Source: Gammaproteobacteria bacterium (GTDB lineage Bacteria; Pseudomonadota; Gammaproteobacteria; Xanthomonadales; Wenzhouxiangellaceae). From it: 38,252 nt of DNA. Each line of letters starts with the position of its first letter. Within the stretch, counting starts at the first letter, position 1. The position numbers and the translations under genes are program-made. This document shows, piece by piece, positions 1 through 8,674 of this stretch. The stretch spans positions 1-38,252 of the forward strand of contig PWYW01000075.1 of NCBI GenBank assembly GCA_003567685.1, given 5' to 3'. A model generated the notes under the pieces. The model was not told the origin of the DNA. It worked only from the letters and a program-made list of their open reading frames with translations, and did no database searches.

Positions 1-2
1 AT

Positions 3-767
3 GGCACCACGGGCTATGAAGAGGCCGGCGCGCAGGGCCTGCTGGCCGGCCTGAATGCCGCCCGTCAGGTGCGCGGCGAAGATGCCTGGGTGCCGGCCCG
101 CTCCGAGGCCTACCTGGGGGTGATGGTCGATGACCTGACCACCCAGGGTGCGCCCGAGCCCTACCGCATGTTCACCAGCCGGGCCGAGTTCCGCCTGCAC
201 CTGCGCGAAGACAACGCCGACCTGCGCCTGACCGAAATCGGCCGCTCGCTGGGGCTGGTCAACGATCACCGCTGGCAGGCGTTTGAAACGCGCCGCGAGG
301 CCATCGAACAGGAACTGGCGCGCTTGCGGGCCTTGCGTGTGCCGGCTGGTTCAACCCTGGCCAGGTCGGTTGCCGCCCAGCTCGATACTCCGATCAGCAA
401 GGACGTGACCGCCGAGGAACTGCTGCGCCGGCCGGGCGTGGAGTACCCGCGTCTGATGGCCGTGGACGGCCTGGGGCCCGGCGCCGGGGCCGAAGACGTG
501 GCCGAGCAGGTCGCCGTGCAAATTCGCTATGCCGGCTACCTGGGCCGACAACAAAACGAAGTGGACCGCCAGCGCCGCGCGGCCGGCGAGGCCATTCCCG
601 GCGAATTCGATTTCCGCCTGGTCAAGGGCCTGTCGGCCGAGCTGCTGGAAAAACTTGAAAAGACCCGCCCGGATACCATCGACCAGGCCAGCCGCATTCC
701 CGGCATGACCCCTGCCGCCCTGTCACAGCTGTTGGTTTACCTCAAGCGACACCGCAGCGCGGCCTGA
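3..767 (+). CDS. mnmG: tRNA uridine-5-carboxymethylaminomethyl modification enzyme MnmG, C-terminal part
   Basis: This is the last 254 codons of MnmG (GidA), the FAD enzyme that with MnmE modifies the wobble uridine of certain tRNAs. The reading frame is open from base 3, and the first residues read GTTGYEEAGAQG, the conserved GidA segment just before the C-terminal helical domain. The stretch TSRAEFRLHLREDNADLRL follows, and the C-terminal MnmE-interaction region ends in the usual SQLLVYLKR. The full protein should be about 630 residues, so roughly 60% lies left of the window. The ATG at the very first base is out of frame. The gene is convergent with the symporter gene to its right. Confidence 0.95.
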   Translation, partial: GTTGYEEAGAQGLLAGLNAARQVRGEDAWVPARSEAYLGVMVDDLTTQGAPEPYRMFTSRAEFRLHLREDNADLRLTEIGRSLGLVNDHRWQAFETRREAIEQELARLRALRVPAGSTLARSVAAQLDTPISKDVTAEELLRRPGVEYPRLMAVDGLGPGAGAEDVAEQVAVQIRYAGYLGRQQNEVDRQRRAAGEAIPGEFDFRLVKGLSAELLEKLEKTRPDTIDQASRIPGMTPAALSQLLVYLKRHRSAA

Positions 768-769
768 TT

Positions 770-822
770 GTCTCCCGGGGAGACGGGAGAGAGAAGACGG
801 GAGACGGCATGCCGCCTCCCGT
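770..822. terminator. Probable bidirectional terminator hairpin between mnmG and the symporter gene
   Basis: A stem-loop at 797-822 pairs ACGGGAG with CTCCCGT and CGGC with GCCG around a very short loop, and is followed by TTT. Just upstream, 770-784 is a perfect small palindrome (GTCTCCC, one base, GGGAGAC). The hairpin lies between two convergent genes, which fits a shared terminator. The T-run is short, so Rho-independent action is not certain. Confidence 0.5.
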
Positions 823-838
823 TTCACGTTCTACCGGA

Positions 839-2257
839 TCAGTTGCGTTTACTGACGATGGTCTTGTCGGCGTCGCGCCAGGCGTCGTGGTCCAACTTCA
901 GGTCACTGAAGCTGGCCGGGTCAAAGACCGGCGTCTTGCCGGCCCTGGCCTGGTCATCGTAATCGCGCATCAGGCGGAAACACACCTTGATCAGCAGGAA
1001 CAGGGCCGCCAGGTTCACCAGCGCCAGCAGGGCCATGGTCAGGTCGGCGAAGCTGAAGATGGTTTCCAGGTTCTGCATCGAGCCCCACAGGATCAGTGCC
1101 AGCATCAATAGTCGGAACACCACGAAGGTCACCGGGTTGTCCGGCGTCATCCATGAGGTGGCATTTTCACCCAGGTAGAAGTTGTACAGGATGGAGCTGA
1201 ACACGAACAGCAGCAGCACCACGCTGACAAAGGTCTGACCCCAAGGGCCGACGTGTTCGGCCAGTGCCAGCTGGGTGAGCACCACGCCGTTGTCGACATC
1301 GGCCAGCTCATGCATGCCGGCCATGATGACGATGAAGGCCGTCGCCGTACAGATGATTGCCGTGTCGATGAACACGCTGAACGACTGAACAATGCCCTGG
1401 TTGACCGGATGCGGCACGGCGGCCACGGCCGCCACGTTGGGCGCGCTACCCAGCCCGGCCTCGTTGGAAAACAGCCCGCGGCGAACACCCATCATGATGG
1501 CCGCACCAATGCCACCGCCCACGGCCTGCTCCAGGCCAAAGGCGCTTTTGACGATGATGCCCAGCACGGCGGGCACCTGGCCGATATTCATCACGATCAC
1601 CACCAGGGCCACGGCGATATACACCACGGCCATCACCGGCACCACGATTTCAGTCACCCGCGAGATACGCTGGACGCCACCGAAGATGGTGACCGCCACG
1701 ATCAGGGTCAGCGCGACCCCGGTCACCCAGGTCGGCACACCAAAGGCCTCTTCCAGCGAGGATGAGGCAGTAAACGACTGCAAGGCCACGAAAGCCAGGC
1801 CGAAGGTCACCAGCAGCAGAATGGTGAACACCATGCCCAGCCCGCGGCTGCCCAGGCCCTTTTCGATGTAATACATCGGCCCGCCACGGAAGGTGCCGGT
1901 CTTGGGGTCGCGGGTCTTGTAGGCCTGGGCCAGCGAGCATTCGAAGAAGCTGGTGGCCATGCCGATCAGGCCGACCATCCACATCCAGAACACCGCACCC
2001 GGTCCGCCCAGGGTAATGGCCACGGCCACCCCGGCGATGTTGCCCGCGCCGACGCGACCCGCCACGCTCAGGGTCAGGGCCTGAAAGGAGCTGACCTGTC
2101 CCTTCTGGTGACGGAACCCCTCGCCCAGCACGCGGAACATCTCGAAAAAGTAGCGAAACTGGACAAAACGCGAGCCGAAGGTAAAGACCACGCCGATGAT
2201 CACCAGAACGGCGACCAGCACGTAGGACCAGATGAAATCAGTAAGCGATGCAAGCAT
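839..2257 (-). CDS. Sodium:alanine/glycine symporter, AGCS family
   Basis: This 472-residue inner-membrane protein belongs to the alanine/glycine:cation symporter family (AlsT/DagA-like), which imports small neutral amino acids with Na+. Family landmarks are visible: a first hydrophobic helix at about residues 8-28, SFQALTLSVAGRVGAGNIAG near residues 57-76, GGPGAVFWMWMVGLIGMATSFFE with the acidic residue of helix 3, RGGPMYYIEKGLG, and the core motif RRGLFSNEAGLGSAPN at about residues 260-275. The length is normal. The ATG at 2257 follows GAGGAA at a workable distance. It lies 21 bases behind the YdjM-like gene and is probably cotranscribed with it. The exact substrate cannot be read from the sequence. 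Confidence 0.93.
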   Translation of the reverse strand: MLASLTDFIWSYVLVAVLVIIGVVFTFGSRFVQFRYFFEMFRVLGEGFRHQKGQVSSFQALTLSVAGRVGAGNIAGVAVAITLGGPGAVFWMWMVGLIGMATSFFECSLAQAYKTRDPKTGTFRGGPMYYIEKGLGSRGLGMVFTILLLVTFGLAFVALQSFTASSSLEEAFGVPTWVTGVALTLIVAVTIFGGVQRISRVTEIVVPVMAVVYIAVALVVIVMNIGQVPAVLGIIVKSAFGLEQAVGGGIGAAIMMGVRRGLFSNEAGLGSAPNVAAVAAVPHPVNQGIVQSFSVFIDTAIICTATAFIVIMAGMHELADVDNGVVLTQLALAEHVGPWGQTFVSVVLLLFVFSSILYNFYLGENATSWMTPDNPVTFVVFRLLMLALILWGSMQNLETIFSFADLTMALLALVNLAALFLLIKVCFRLMRDYDDQARAGKTPVFDPASFSDLKLDHDAWRDADKTIVSKRN

Positions 2258-2278
2258 GCGTGGGGTTTCCTCTTTAGG

Positions 2279-3286
2279 TCAGGGGTTGCCGCGATTCAGC
2301 AGGCGGTCAAAGAACGCTGCCTGCTCCTCCTCAGTCACGCGGCGAGGGGTAGTGTAGCGCGCTGGCGAGTCCGGATCATCCGGATTGAAGGTGACGCCCC
2401 ACAGGGGACGCTGGCTGCCGGGATCGATGGCATAGCGGAAGTCGCCGACAAACCACTGGCCGTCCTCGTCATAGTCCGGGAAGCGGAACAGCCAGTTGGA
2501 CGAAAAGTGATCAAAGCGGGCCAGGTCATCACCCAGCCGGCTGTCGGGATCAAAGCCGTCGACAAAAAAGCGTTCCACCGAGCCGCCGGGCCACAAACGC
2601 TGGCCGGCGCCGGGCAGGTTGCGAATGGCCAGCAGATGGAAGCGATCGCCGTCATCCACCAGCGCTCGCCACAGGATGATGTTGGCAAACGCCGGCTTGG
2701 CGACCAGGCGCTCGACCGCAATGCCCTCATCGTCCGCCCACTCGCTCAACTTAGCCTCGGCCCGATGGTTTTGAACCGCAGCCAGTGCCATGTAGCCCAC
2801 CAGCCAGATCCAGGCCAGGGCAATGCCCAGCCAGCGTCGGCGCCACAGGCCCAGCGCCAGCAGAATCAGCAGCGGCAGACTGTAGAGCGGGTCGATCACG
2901 CTGATCCAGTTCAGCGCCACCCGATGGTCGGAGAAAGGCCAGAACAGATAAGTACCGTAGGAGGTAAAGGCATCGAGCAGACCATGCGAGGCATAGCCCA
3001 GCGTTGCCCAGAGGTACAGCCAGCCAAACTGGATCCGTTTTCGCAACAGCGGCCACAGCGCCAGGGCCACGGCCAGGCTGCCAATCGGGATGAACGCCAG
3101 CGAATGGGTAAACTGGCGATGGTATTCGATATACAGCAGCGAGTCTTCACTGGAGCGGATCAGCACGTCGAGATCCGGCGCCATGCCGCCAATCCAGCCG
3201 GCCAGAGCCGCTTCGCGCATCTTTTCGCGCCGGGCCGCCGGCAGCGCCCAGAGGCTGCCGAAAATTCCGTGGGTGACTGGATCCAT
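2279..3286 (-). CDS. YdjM-like membrane-bound putative metal-dependent hydrolase
   Basis: This 335-residue protein matches the LexA-regulated YdjM/DUF457 membrane hydrolase family. The N-terminus MDPVTHGIFG, the acidic pair PDLDVLI near residue 38 and HRQFTHSLAFIP near residues 56-67 supply the His/Asp residues thought to bind a metal. Several hydrophobic helices follow, including segments near residues 65-85, 95-110, 130-150 and 155-170. The last ~160 residues are a soluble domain rich in Asp, Trp and Phe. The biochemical function of this family is not established. No strong ribosome site is seen before the ATG at 3286. The neighbour downstream is the AGCS symporter. Confidence 0.8.
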   Translation of the reverse strand: MDPVTHGIFGSLWALPAARREKMREAALAGWIGGMAPDLDVLIRSSEDSLLYIEYHRQFTHSLAFIPIGSLAVALALWPLLRKRIQFGWLYLWATLGYASHGLLDAFTSYGTYLFWPFSDHRVALNWISVIDPLYSLPLLILLALGLWRRRWLGIALAWIWLVGYMALAAVQNHRAEAKLSEWADDEGIAVERLVAKPAFANIILWRALVDDGDRFHLLAIRNLPGAGQRLWPGGSVERFFVDGFDPDSRLGDDLARFDHFSSNWLFRFPDYDEDGQWFVGDFRYAIDPGSQRPLWGVTFNPDDPDSPARYTTPRRVTEEEQAAFFDRLLNRGNP

Positions 3287-3362
3287 GAATTCGCTTTATG
3301 CTGTCAGTTCAACTTCCCGAGTGTAACCAAGACCACGCCATGACCCGTCACCGGTTTTTCTT

Positions 3363-3536
3363 ACTAAGACATTCCCCTTCAAAGCCTCATTCAGCTTGTC
3401 TGCGGGCGTTCGTGGCAAGGCGCCGGCACGCCGGTGTAGCCACCCTACATCAAGTGCCGGGAACGAAGCCCACGGACGCCCACAGGCAAGACCGAAGGGA
3501 ACCACTGAATGTGGCTTTGAAGGGGAATGTCTTAGT
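3363..3536. repeat. ERIC/MITE-like palindromic element, about 174 bp, with 24-bp perfect terminal inverted repeats
   Basis: Bases 3363-3386 and 3513-3536 are perfect inverted copies of each other (24 of 24). Pairing continues inward with gaps: ATTCAG near 3390 with CTGAAT near 3505, an imperfect ~20-base pair (3396-3416 with 3470-3490), CCGGCAC (3423-3429) with GTGCCGG (3454-3460), and TGTAG with CTACA at the tip. The whole unit therefore folds into one long hairpin, as ERIC sequences and some MITEs do. It encodes no transposase. No convincing target-site duplication is visible at the borders. Only one full copy is present in this window. Confidence 0.75.
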
Positions 3537-3873
3537 CATCATCGCCGCCCTGCTTCTGACCGCCTGCCAAAGCGCGCAGGAACCCGACTGCTCACCGCAG
3601 GCAGGCTTCGAACTCGGACAATCCGGCGAGCCGCCAGCGGAGGCCTGCGACGACCGTCAATACCGCGAAAGCTGGCAGCTGGGCGAGACACTGGGCGAAC
3701 TGCAACGCGAACGCGACGACCTGCTCGCCCGCGACGACGATCTGGACACGCTGGTGCAAATGCGCCTGCGCGTGCTCAGCCGCGAAATCCCCGATCTTGA
3801 AACCCTGGCCCGCCTTCGAGGCTTCCTGCCGGCGGCAACGCTGGACGACATCGACGCCCCGGCATACGACTGA
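3511..3873 (+). CDS. Small lipoprotein, possibly DUF2799-like
   Basis: This is a 120-residue predicted lipoprotein. From GTG at 3511 the protein begins VALKGNVLVIIAALLLTAC, a classic lipoprotein signal with Cys19 as the lipidated residue. GAAGGGA lies ten bases before the GTG. The frame is open further upstream, but that part is only repeat sequence. The mature part has CSPQAGFELGQSGEPPAEAC and LGETLGELQRERDDLLARDD, which recall the DUF2799 lipoproteins and predict a C-terminal helix or coiled coil. The start codon and first eight codons lie inside the right arm of the palindromic element at 3363-3536. This suggests that insertion of the repeat supplied or replaced the original start region. 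Function unknown; convergent with sppA. Confidence 0.6.
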   Translation: MALKGNVLVIIAALLLTACQSAQEPDCSPQAGFELGQSGEPPAEACDDRQYRESWQLGETLGELQRERDDLLARDDDLDTLVQMRLRVLSREIPDLETLARLRGFLPAATLDDIDAPAYD

Positions 3874-3927
3874 GGAGCCTCTGAATCACTGTGCGCGAGC
3901 GCGACGGAGCCGTTGCCAGAACGAACC

Positions 3928-3948
3928 GGGGCAGCCAGCGGCTGCCCC
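3928..3948. terminator. Strong stem-loop between the small lipoprotein gene and sppA
   Basis: GGGGCAGCC pairs perfectly with GGCTGCCCC across a three-base loop. The hairpin sits between two convergent genes. There is no T-run on either side, so it is a possible terminator or RNA-stabilising hairpin rather than a textbook intrinsic terminator. Confidence 0.4.
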
Positions 3949-3961
3949 AGACGAGTGACGA

Positions 3962-3990
3962 TTACTAAGACCTTCGTATTTATTCAAGCC
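3962..3990. repeat. Possible degenerate end of the 3363-3536 palindromic element
   Basis: TTACTAAGAC at 3962-3971 is identical to the outer end of the left arm at 3361-3370. After a short divergent stretch the sequence reads TTCAAGCC, close to TTCAAAGCC of the same arm. It may be a decayed solo terminal repeat, but a ten-base match could also be chance. Confidence 0.25.
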
Positions 3991-3995
3991 GGCGG

Positions 3996-5867
3996 TTACA
4001 TCGGCACTTCGCACAGGCAGTGGGCGAACACGCCGGGGCGGCCGTTGCGGGTGGTGGCCATGACCAGTTCAAGGTCCTGCATCAGCGTGCGCTGAAGCTG
4101 CGGCGGCAGGCCGTTGACCAGACCCAAGGCAGACTCGTAGCCGGCCTTGGAAATTACCCGCGCACCCATCTGGCTCAAAAACTGCTGCCAGGGGGCCAGT
4201 TCCGGCTCGACGTAGCGAACGCGGAAATCCTCGCCCAGCCCGGCGATACGCGCAGCCGAGGCCACCGCTTCATCCAGCTCGCCCAACTGGTCAACCAGGC
4301 CGAGTTCCAGCGCCTGGCGACCGGTCCAAACCCGGCCCTGGGCAACCTCATGCACGTCTTCAAGCGACATGTTCCGAGAGGTCGCCACCAGCGTCAGGAA
4401 ATCCTGGTAAGCCGCGTCAATGAAGGTTTCAAGGATGCTGCGCATTTCATCACCCAGTGCGCGATCGGCGCGGAACGCACCGGCCAGCGGCGTGGTGCCG
4501 ACACCATCAACGGTAATGCCGATCTTGCCCAGGGTATCCTCGAAGGTCGGGAACAGGCCAATAACACCAATGGACCCGGTGATCGTGGCCGGGTTGGCCC
4601 AGACCTCGTCGGCGCCCATGGCAATCCAGTAACCACCGGATGCGGCCACGTCGCCCATGCTCACCACGACTGGCTTGCCGGCATCCTGCAAGGCTTTCAA
4701 TTCGCGCCGAATGACTTCCGAGGCAAAGGCACTGCCACCGCCGGAATTCACCCTCAGCACCACCGCCTTGATGTTGTCGTCCTGGGCGGCCTGGCGAATC
4801 AGACGAGAGGTGGAGTCTGCACCAATTGTGCCGGGCGGTTGGTCACCCTCAGTGATCAAGCCTTCGGCCACGATCACGCCAACCTGGCTCTGGCGACCAA
4901 ACACCGGCGTCTCCGGTCGCAAATACTTGTTATGGGCAACCTGCCGGAAGCTGCCGTTATCGTTAGGAGCACCACGGCGAGCCAACTCTGCACGCATTTC
5001 CGGACGTGACACCAGTCGATCCACCAGGCCCTGCTCGAGCGCCATGTCGGCAAAGCTGCCATCGGCCTGTTCAAAATAGTCGACAAAGTTCTGGGTCAGA
5101 TCAATCAGTCGCTGGACCGGCATGCCACGGTTGACCGCGACCATCTCCAGATATTCCTGCCACAATCCACCGAGGAGCACCTCGCTGGCTTCACGGTCGG
5201 CCTCGGACATGTCGGATCGCTCCCAGGGCTCGGCTGCGGACTTGAAGTCGCCGGTCTGGAACAGATTCACCTCGACGCCAATACGATCCAGGCCATCACG
5301 ATAAAAGTTGCGGAAGCGGCTGTAGCCCTCGATCAGGATCATGCCGTCCGGGTCCAACCACACCTCGTCGGCCATCGAGGCCACCAGGTATTGGCCCTGG
5401 CTCATCCAGCCACCATAGGCAACGATGGGCTTGCCCGATTCGCGGAATCGGGTGAACGCAACATTCAACTCGCGCATGGTGCTGGTACCCAGGCCAAGCA
5501 GGCGGTCGGTATCAATCAGCACCTGGGTGATGCGGTCATCGTCGGCGGCCTGGTCCAGCACGGCAACCAGATCGCGCAGGCGAGTCTCGCCACCGGGCTG
5601 ACCCAGCGCCTCATTCACCAGCCGCTCTACCGGACTGCCGCTGAACTCCTCGACAATCAGGCCGTTCGGCTGGAGCACCAGCGTCGAGTCATTCTCGACA
5701 ATCAGCTTATCGCCGCCGCTGAAGATGGCGCCGATCACCACCGCCAGTATGATCAGGAAAAGAATATTGAACACGGCCATACGCAGCGCCGTAACACCGC
5801 GCCAGAAGCCAAGCCATAAACGAATCAGGATATTCGGTTGAGAAGGTTGCGACATCAGAGGGCTCAC
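3996..5867 (-). CDS. sppA: Signal peptide peptidase SppA, 67-kDa type
   Basis: This 623-residue inner-membrane serine protease degrades leftover signal peptides in the periplasm. One transmembrane anchor lies at about residues 31-50, followed by two tandem S49 domains. The catalytic lysine is K209 in TGDFKSAAEPWER and the nucleophile is S410 in GDVAASGGYWIA. Both align with the K209/S409 dyad of the E. coli enzyme, so it looks active. The length matches the long proteobacterial form. The start is uncertain: the GTG at 5867 and the ATG at 5855 (MSQPSQPN) are both possible and neither has a strong ribosome site. The MATE gene lies 63 bases upstream on the same strand. Confidence 0.93.
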   Translation of the reverse strand: MSPLMSQPSQPNILIRLWLGFWRGVTALRMAVFNILFLIILAVVIGAIFSGGDKLIVENDSTLVLQPNGLIVEEFSGSPVERLVNEALGQPGGETRLRDLVAVLDQAADDDRITQVLIDTDRLLGLGTSTMRELNVAFTRFRESGKPIVAYGGWMSQGQYLVASMADEVWLDPDGMILIEGYSRFRNFYRDGLDRIGVEVNLFQTGDFKSAAEPWERSDMSEADREASEVLLGGLWQEYLEMVAVNRGMPVQRLIDLTQNFVDYFEQADGSFADMALEQGLVDRLVSRPEMRAELARRGAPNDNGSFRQVAHNKYLRPETPVFGRQSQVGVIVAEGLITEGDQPPGTIGADSTSRLIRQAAQDDNIKAVVLRVNSGGGSAFASEVIRRELKALQDAGKPVVVSMGDVAASGGYWIAMGADEVWANPATITGSIGVIGLFPTFEDTLGKIGITVDGVGTTPLAGAFRADRALGDEMRSILETFIDAAYQDFLTLVATSRNMSLEDVHEVAQGRVWTGRQALELGLVDQLGELDEAVASAARIAGLGEDFRVRYVEPELAPWQQFLSQMGARVISKAGYESALGLVNGLPPQLQRTLMQDLELVMATTRNGRPGVFAHCLCEVPM

Positions 5868-5930
5868 AGATCAAGGGTCAGGATGATTGAAGTGTAGGGT
5901 CAAGGCCGTGACCAGGCAATGTGCCATCGG

Positions 5931-7334
5931 TCACGAGCCCGGCTGCGGATGGCGACTGAGCCGCCAGTAGCGCGCGCCCAGCAGCACGGCCGCCACCGAC
6001 AGGCCGGCAATGATGCCGACCCACATACCCGAAGCACCCCATTCCTGCCGGAAGGTCAGGTAAGCACCCAGGCTGATACCGATCACCCAGTAGGCCAGCA
6101 CGCTGTACAGCATGGGGATGCGGGTGTCTTTCATGCCGCGCAGAGCGCCGGCCGCGGCCGCCTGCAGGCAGTCGGTGAACTGGAACACGGCGGCAAACAG
6201 CAGCAGGCTGGCCGCCAGCGCCAACACCGCCGGATCATTAGTATAGATACCGGCGATCTGCTGGGGGAAAGCCAGCATGAACGCACCCGAGATCAAACCA
6301 AAACCGCCGGCCAGGCCAATACCAACCAGCCCCGCCCGGCGCGCGGCCAGGGGGTCACCCCGGCCAATCGCATTGCCCACGCGCACGGTGATGGCGCCGG
6401 CCAGCCCCAGCGGCACCATGAACATCAGACCCGACCAGTTCATCGCCACCTGGTGGGCGGCGACCGGCAGAGCACCCAGTGTGCCAACCAGCAGCGCGGC
6501 CGCGACAAACATGCCGCCTTCCAGAAACACCATGACGCCAATCGGCAGGCCCAGCTTGAACAGCGCGCCGATCTCGCGACGATCCGGCCAGCTGAAGCGT
6601 GCATAGAGAGCGAACGGCGCATAGCGTGGCCGCCAGGCAATCCAGCCTGCCAGCACCAGTAACTGCAGCCAGAACACAAGGGTGGTTGCCCAGCCCGCCC
6701 CCACCGCGCCCATCGCCGGCATGCCGAAGTTGCCGAACATCAGCGCGTAGTTCAGCGGAATGTTGCAGGCAATGCCCAGAACGCCCACGTACATGGTCGG
6801 GCGGGTGTAGCCCGTGCCTTCGGAAAAGAACCGCAGCACCATCATTGCGCACAGAGGAGGCCCACCCCAACTGATGGCCTTCAGGTAACCAATGGTCAGC
6901 TCGGCCACGTCCGGGTCGACATCCATCCAGATCATCACCGGGCCGGCCTGGCGGGCCAGCACGAACAGACCAATACCCAAGGCCACGCCCAGCCACAGCG
7001 CTTGGCGAACAAACTCACCGGCCTGGGCGCGTCGCCCTGCCCCGTCCAGTTGCGACACGGTGGCCGACACGGCCAGCAGCACCCCCAGCGCGAACAGAAA
7101 GCCCGCCGACCAGATCGCCGAACCCACGGCAATGGCACCCAGATCGACCATACCCAGACGGCCGGCCATCACGGTATCGACAAAGTTCATGCCGAAACTG
7201 GTGACCTGACCAACAATCAGCGGCCCGGCCAGCACCAGCGTGCGAACGATATCGCGCCCGACACCCTCGGAGGACGTAGTAGAGGATTGCATGAGAACCG
7301 AAGCGAACCGTAGGCCAGCGAAATGACCCGGCAT
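5931..7334 (-). CDS. MATE family multidrug/Na+ antiporter, NorM-like
   Basis: This 467-residue polytopic transporter of the MATE fold exports cationic drugs or metabolites using Na+ or H+. It has the twelve hydrophobic segments of the family in two similar halves. Near the N-terminus is LVLAGPLIVGQVTSFGMNFVDTVMAGRLG, the family's helix 1 with its conserved Asp. Later segments include GLPIGVMVFLEGGMF and NAIGRGDPLAARRAG, both typical of NorM. The ATG at 7334 is preceded by AAAGG seven bases upstream; an in-frame ATG at 7292 without a ribosome site is the alternative. Substrates cannot be inferred. Confidence 0.92.
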   Translation of the reverse strand: MPGHFAGLRFASVLMQSSTTSSEGVGRDIVRTLVLAGPLIVGQVTSFGMNFVDTVMAGRLGMVDLGAIAVGSAIWSAGFLFALGVLLAVSATVSQLDGAGRRAQAGEFVRQALWLGVALGIGLFVLARQAGPVMIWMDVDPDVAELTIGYLKAISWGGPPLCAMMVLRFFSEGTGYTRPTMYVGVLGIACNIPLNYALMFGNFGMPAMGAVGAGWATTLVFWLQLLVLAGWIAWRPRYAPFALYARFSWPDRREIGALFKLGLPIGVMVFLEGGMFVAAALLVGTLGALPVAAHQVAMNWSGLMFMVPLGLAGAITVRVGNAIGRGDPLAARRAGLVGIGLAGGFGLISGAFMLAFPQQIAGIYTNDPAVLALAASLLLFAAVFQFTDCLQAAAAGALRGMKDTRIPMLYSVLAYWVIGISLGAYLTFRQEWGASGMWVGIIAGLSVAAVLLGARYWRLSRHPQPGS

Positions 7335-7419
7335 TATCGCCTTTATTTCCTCTCGAAATTCAGATCTGTATCGCGCTCACTTATTGGTAAGGAAAATGCT
7401 GCTTGCGCCCAATGCAAAA

Positions 7420-7450
7420 GCCCCTTGCAGAGCTCGACTCTGCAAGGGGC
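7420..7450 (-). terminator. Intrinsic terminator of the AT-rich exported-protein gene
   Basis: GCCCCTTGCAGAG pairs over thirteen bases with CTCTGCAAGGGGC around a five-base loop. Read on the minus strand it is followed by TTTT. It lies 57 bases after the stop at 7507 and before the MATE start, so it insulates the two genes. Confidence 0.75.
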
Positions 7451-7506
7451 GAGGGGCTTTCTACTTTTTGTGGCGACTTCAAACGAGTTACTTACAGATG
7501 GTTGCC

Positions 7507-8610
7507 TTAGGGGCGCTGACAGCGCAAGCTGCACGCCAAAACGCCATCAACCATCTCACAACTGAAATCACACGCTCCTGCATACGCGCCTTGCTCGAAA
7601 ACGGGAATGCCATGGCGTCTTGCTAAGTTTCCGAGCTCTCGCGCTGTTGTGTCGTGGTCGGCATAGGTGAATCCACCAAACTGATTGGGTGTTTGCGGCA
7701 CAAAGGTCAAACCAGGACCCTCTACCGAGGTTTCAACAACCCTCAAGACATATTCCGTATCGCCTCCCGTAGCGGATTCTAGAATTGATTCAACCTCGAC
7801 TAAAATGCTCGTTCCGTCAGGGAATTCAATACGAAATGCAGAAATATATCTTATTGTTCCTGACGGTGCTCCAAGTCGATTAAGCACTCTGTGAGCCATT
7901 TCTGTAAAAACCAAGTTGGCATCTGACATCCAATTCTGCAAGTAAGCATTTAAAGCGTTCTGCAGTGCGCCTCTTCGAAACCCTGCCGGAGAATCCCACG
8001 GTCCCAATAACTCTACGGCTGATCCAATTCCAAGGTCAGAGAATCCGGGCAAATCTTCCGAGCTCACACCTTGGGCAATGAATTCGTTCAATAGAGCAGC
8101 TAAGGCAATTGCATCCAGGAGCTGGCTGAGAACTTGGCCATCTCCAGGCATTTCAGTCGCCTCAGCTCTAAAAAAACCCCAATTCAACGGATTCTGGGTG
8201 GATGCCTTTCGATCATTTGAAAGACGGGAAGAACGATCCTTAGGCAATTGCCCCAAAGGATCGAAGTCAGTATCGATCCAACGGTTCACGTGAAAAAACC
8301 GAACATCAGCAGAAAAAGGGTTGAATACGTAGACCTCATCTACCCCAATCAATCCAGGCTTGTTATTTAAAGAGTACTGCTCAGCCGCATTCCGGAAAGA
8401 TGCTGCTGAATAACAGGTTAGGCATGCTTCAATTTGAGTTGACGCCCAGCTTGAGCCTGACCACAAAATAAAAACGAGCACACTCAAACCGGCACGCAAC
8501 AAAGCAAGAGGCGAAGGCCGGGCATTGCCGGTGCTCACGCGATTGTCTAGAGCACGATTGAATAAGGTGGTTTTGGATTTATCAAACGAACAATTAATTA
8601 CTACTGCCAT
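7507..8610 (-). CDS. Predicted exported protein of unknown function, AT-rich
   Basis: I do not recognise this 367-residue protein. The ATG at 8610 (MAVVINCSFDKS) is chosen because GGGAG lies six bases before it and a good promoter at 8675-8702 would exclude the longer upstream frame. A long charged N-terminal tail (about 35 residues) is followed by a hydrophobic core, LRAGLSVLVFILWSGSSWAS, at about residues 37-56, consistent with a signal peptide cleaved after SWA. The mature part has a CLTC pair near its start and a Cys cluster at the C-terminus (CDFSCEM, CSLRC). Base composition and codon use are clearly more AT-rich than in all neighbours. With its own promoter and terminator this looks like a single-gene acquisition. 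Confidence 0.7.
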   Translation of the reverse strand: MAVVINCSFDKSKTTLFNRALDNRVSTGNARPSPLALLRAGLSVLVFILWSGSSWASTQIEACLTCYSAASFRNAAEQYSLNNKPGLIGVDEVYVFNPFSADVRFFHVNRWIDTDFDPLGQLPKDRSSRLSNDRKASTQNPLNWGFFRAEATEMPGDGQVLSQLLDAIALAALLNEFIAQGVSSEDLPGFSDLGIGSAVELLGPWDSPAGFRRGALQNALNAYLQNWMSDANLVFTEMAHRVLNRLGAPSGTIRYISAFRIEFPDGTSILVEVESILESATGGDTEYVLRVVETSVEGPGLTFVPQTPNQFGGFTYADHDTTARELGNLARRHGIPVFEQGAYAGACDFSCEMVDGVLACSLRCQRP

Positions 8611-8674
8611 GATGGTCTCCCAGATAAAAGACGAGACTTGACTCACGCCACATAAGTTTTCAAGCCCCGGCGGC

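Noticed and set aside
768-838. Purine-rich GGGAGAC-type repeats as a CRISPR-like array
   Set aside because: The units are short and irregular, with no uniform spacers; they form a terminator hairpin instead.
2108-3343. 411-residue plus-strand open frame
   Set aside because: It runs across the antisense of the YdjM-like gene and the start of the symporter gene; the minus-strand products have clear families and this one has none.
3363-3536. Palindrome read as an integron attachment site or as a simple intrinsic terminator
   Set aside because: There is no core GTTRRRY site or integrase, and no T-run follows the hairpin; dispersed palindromic repeat fits better.
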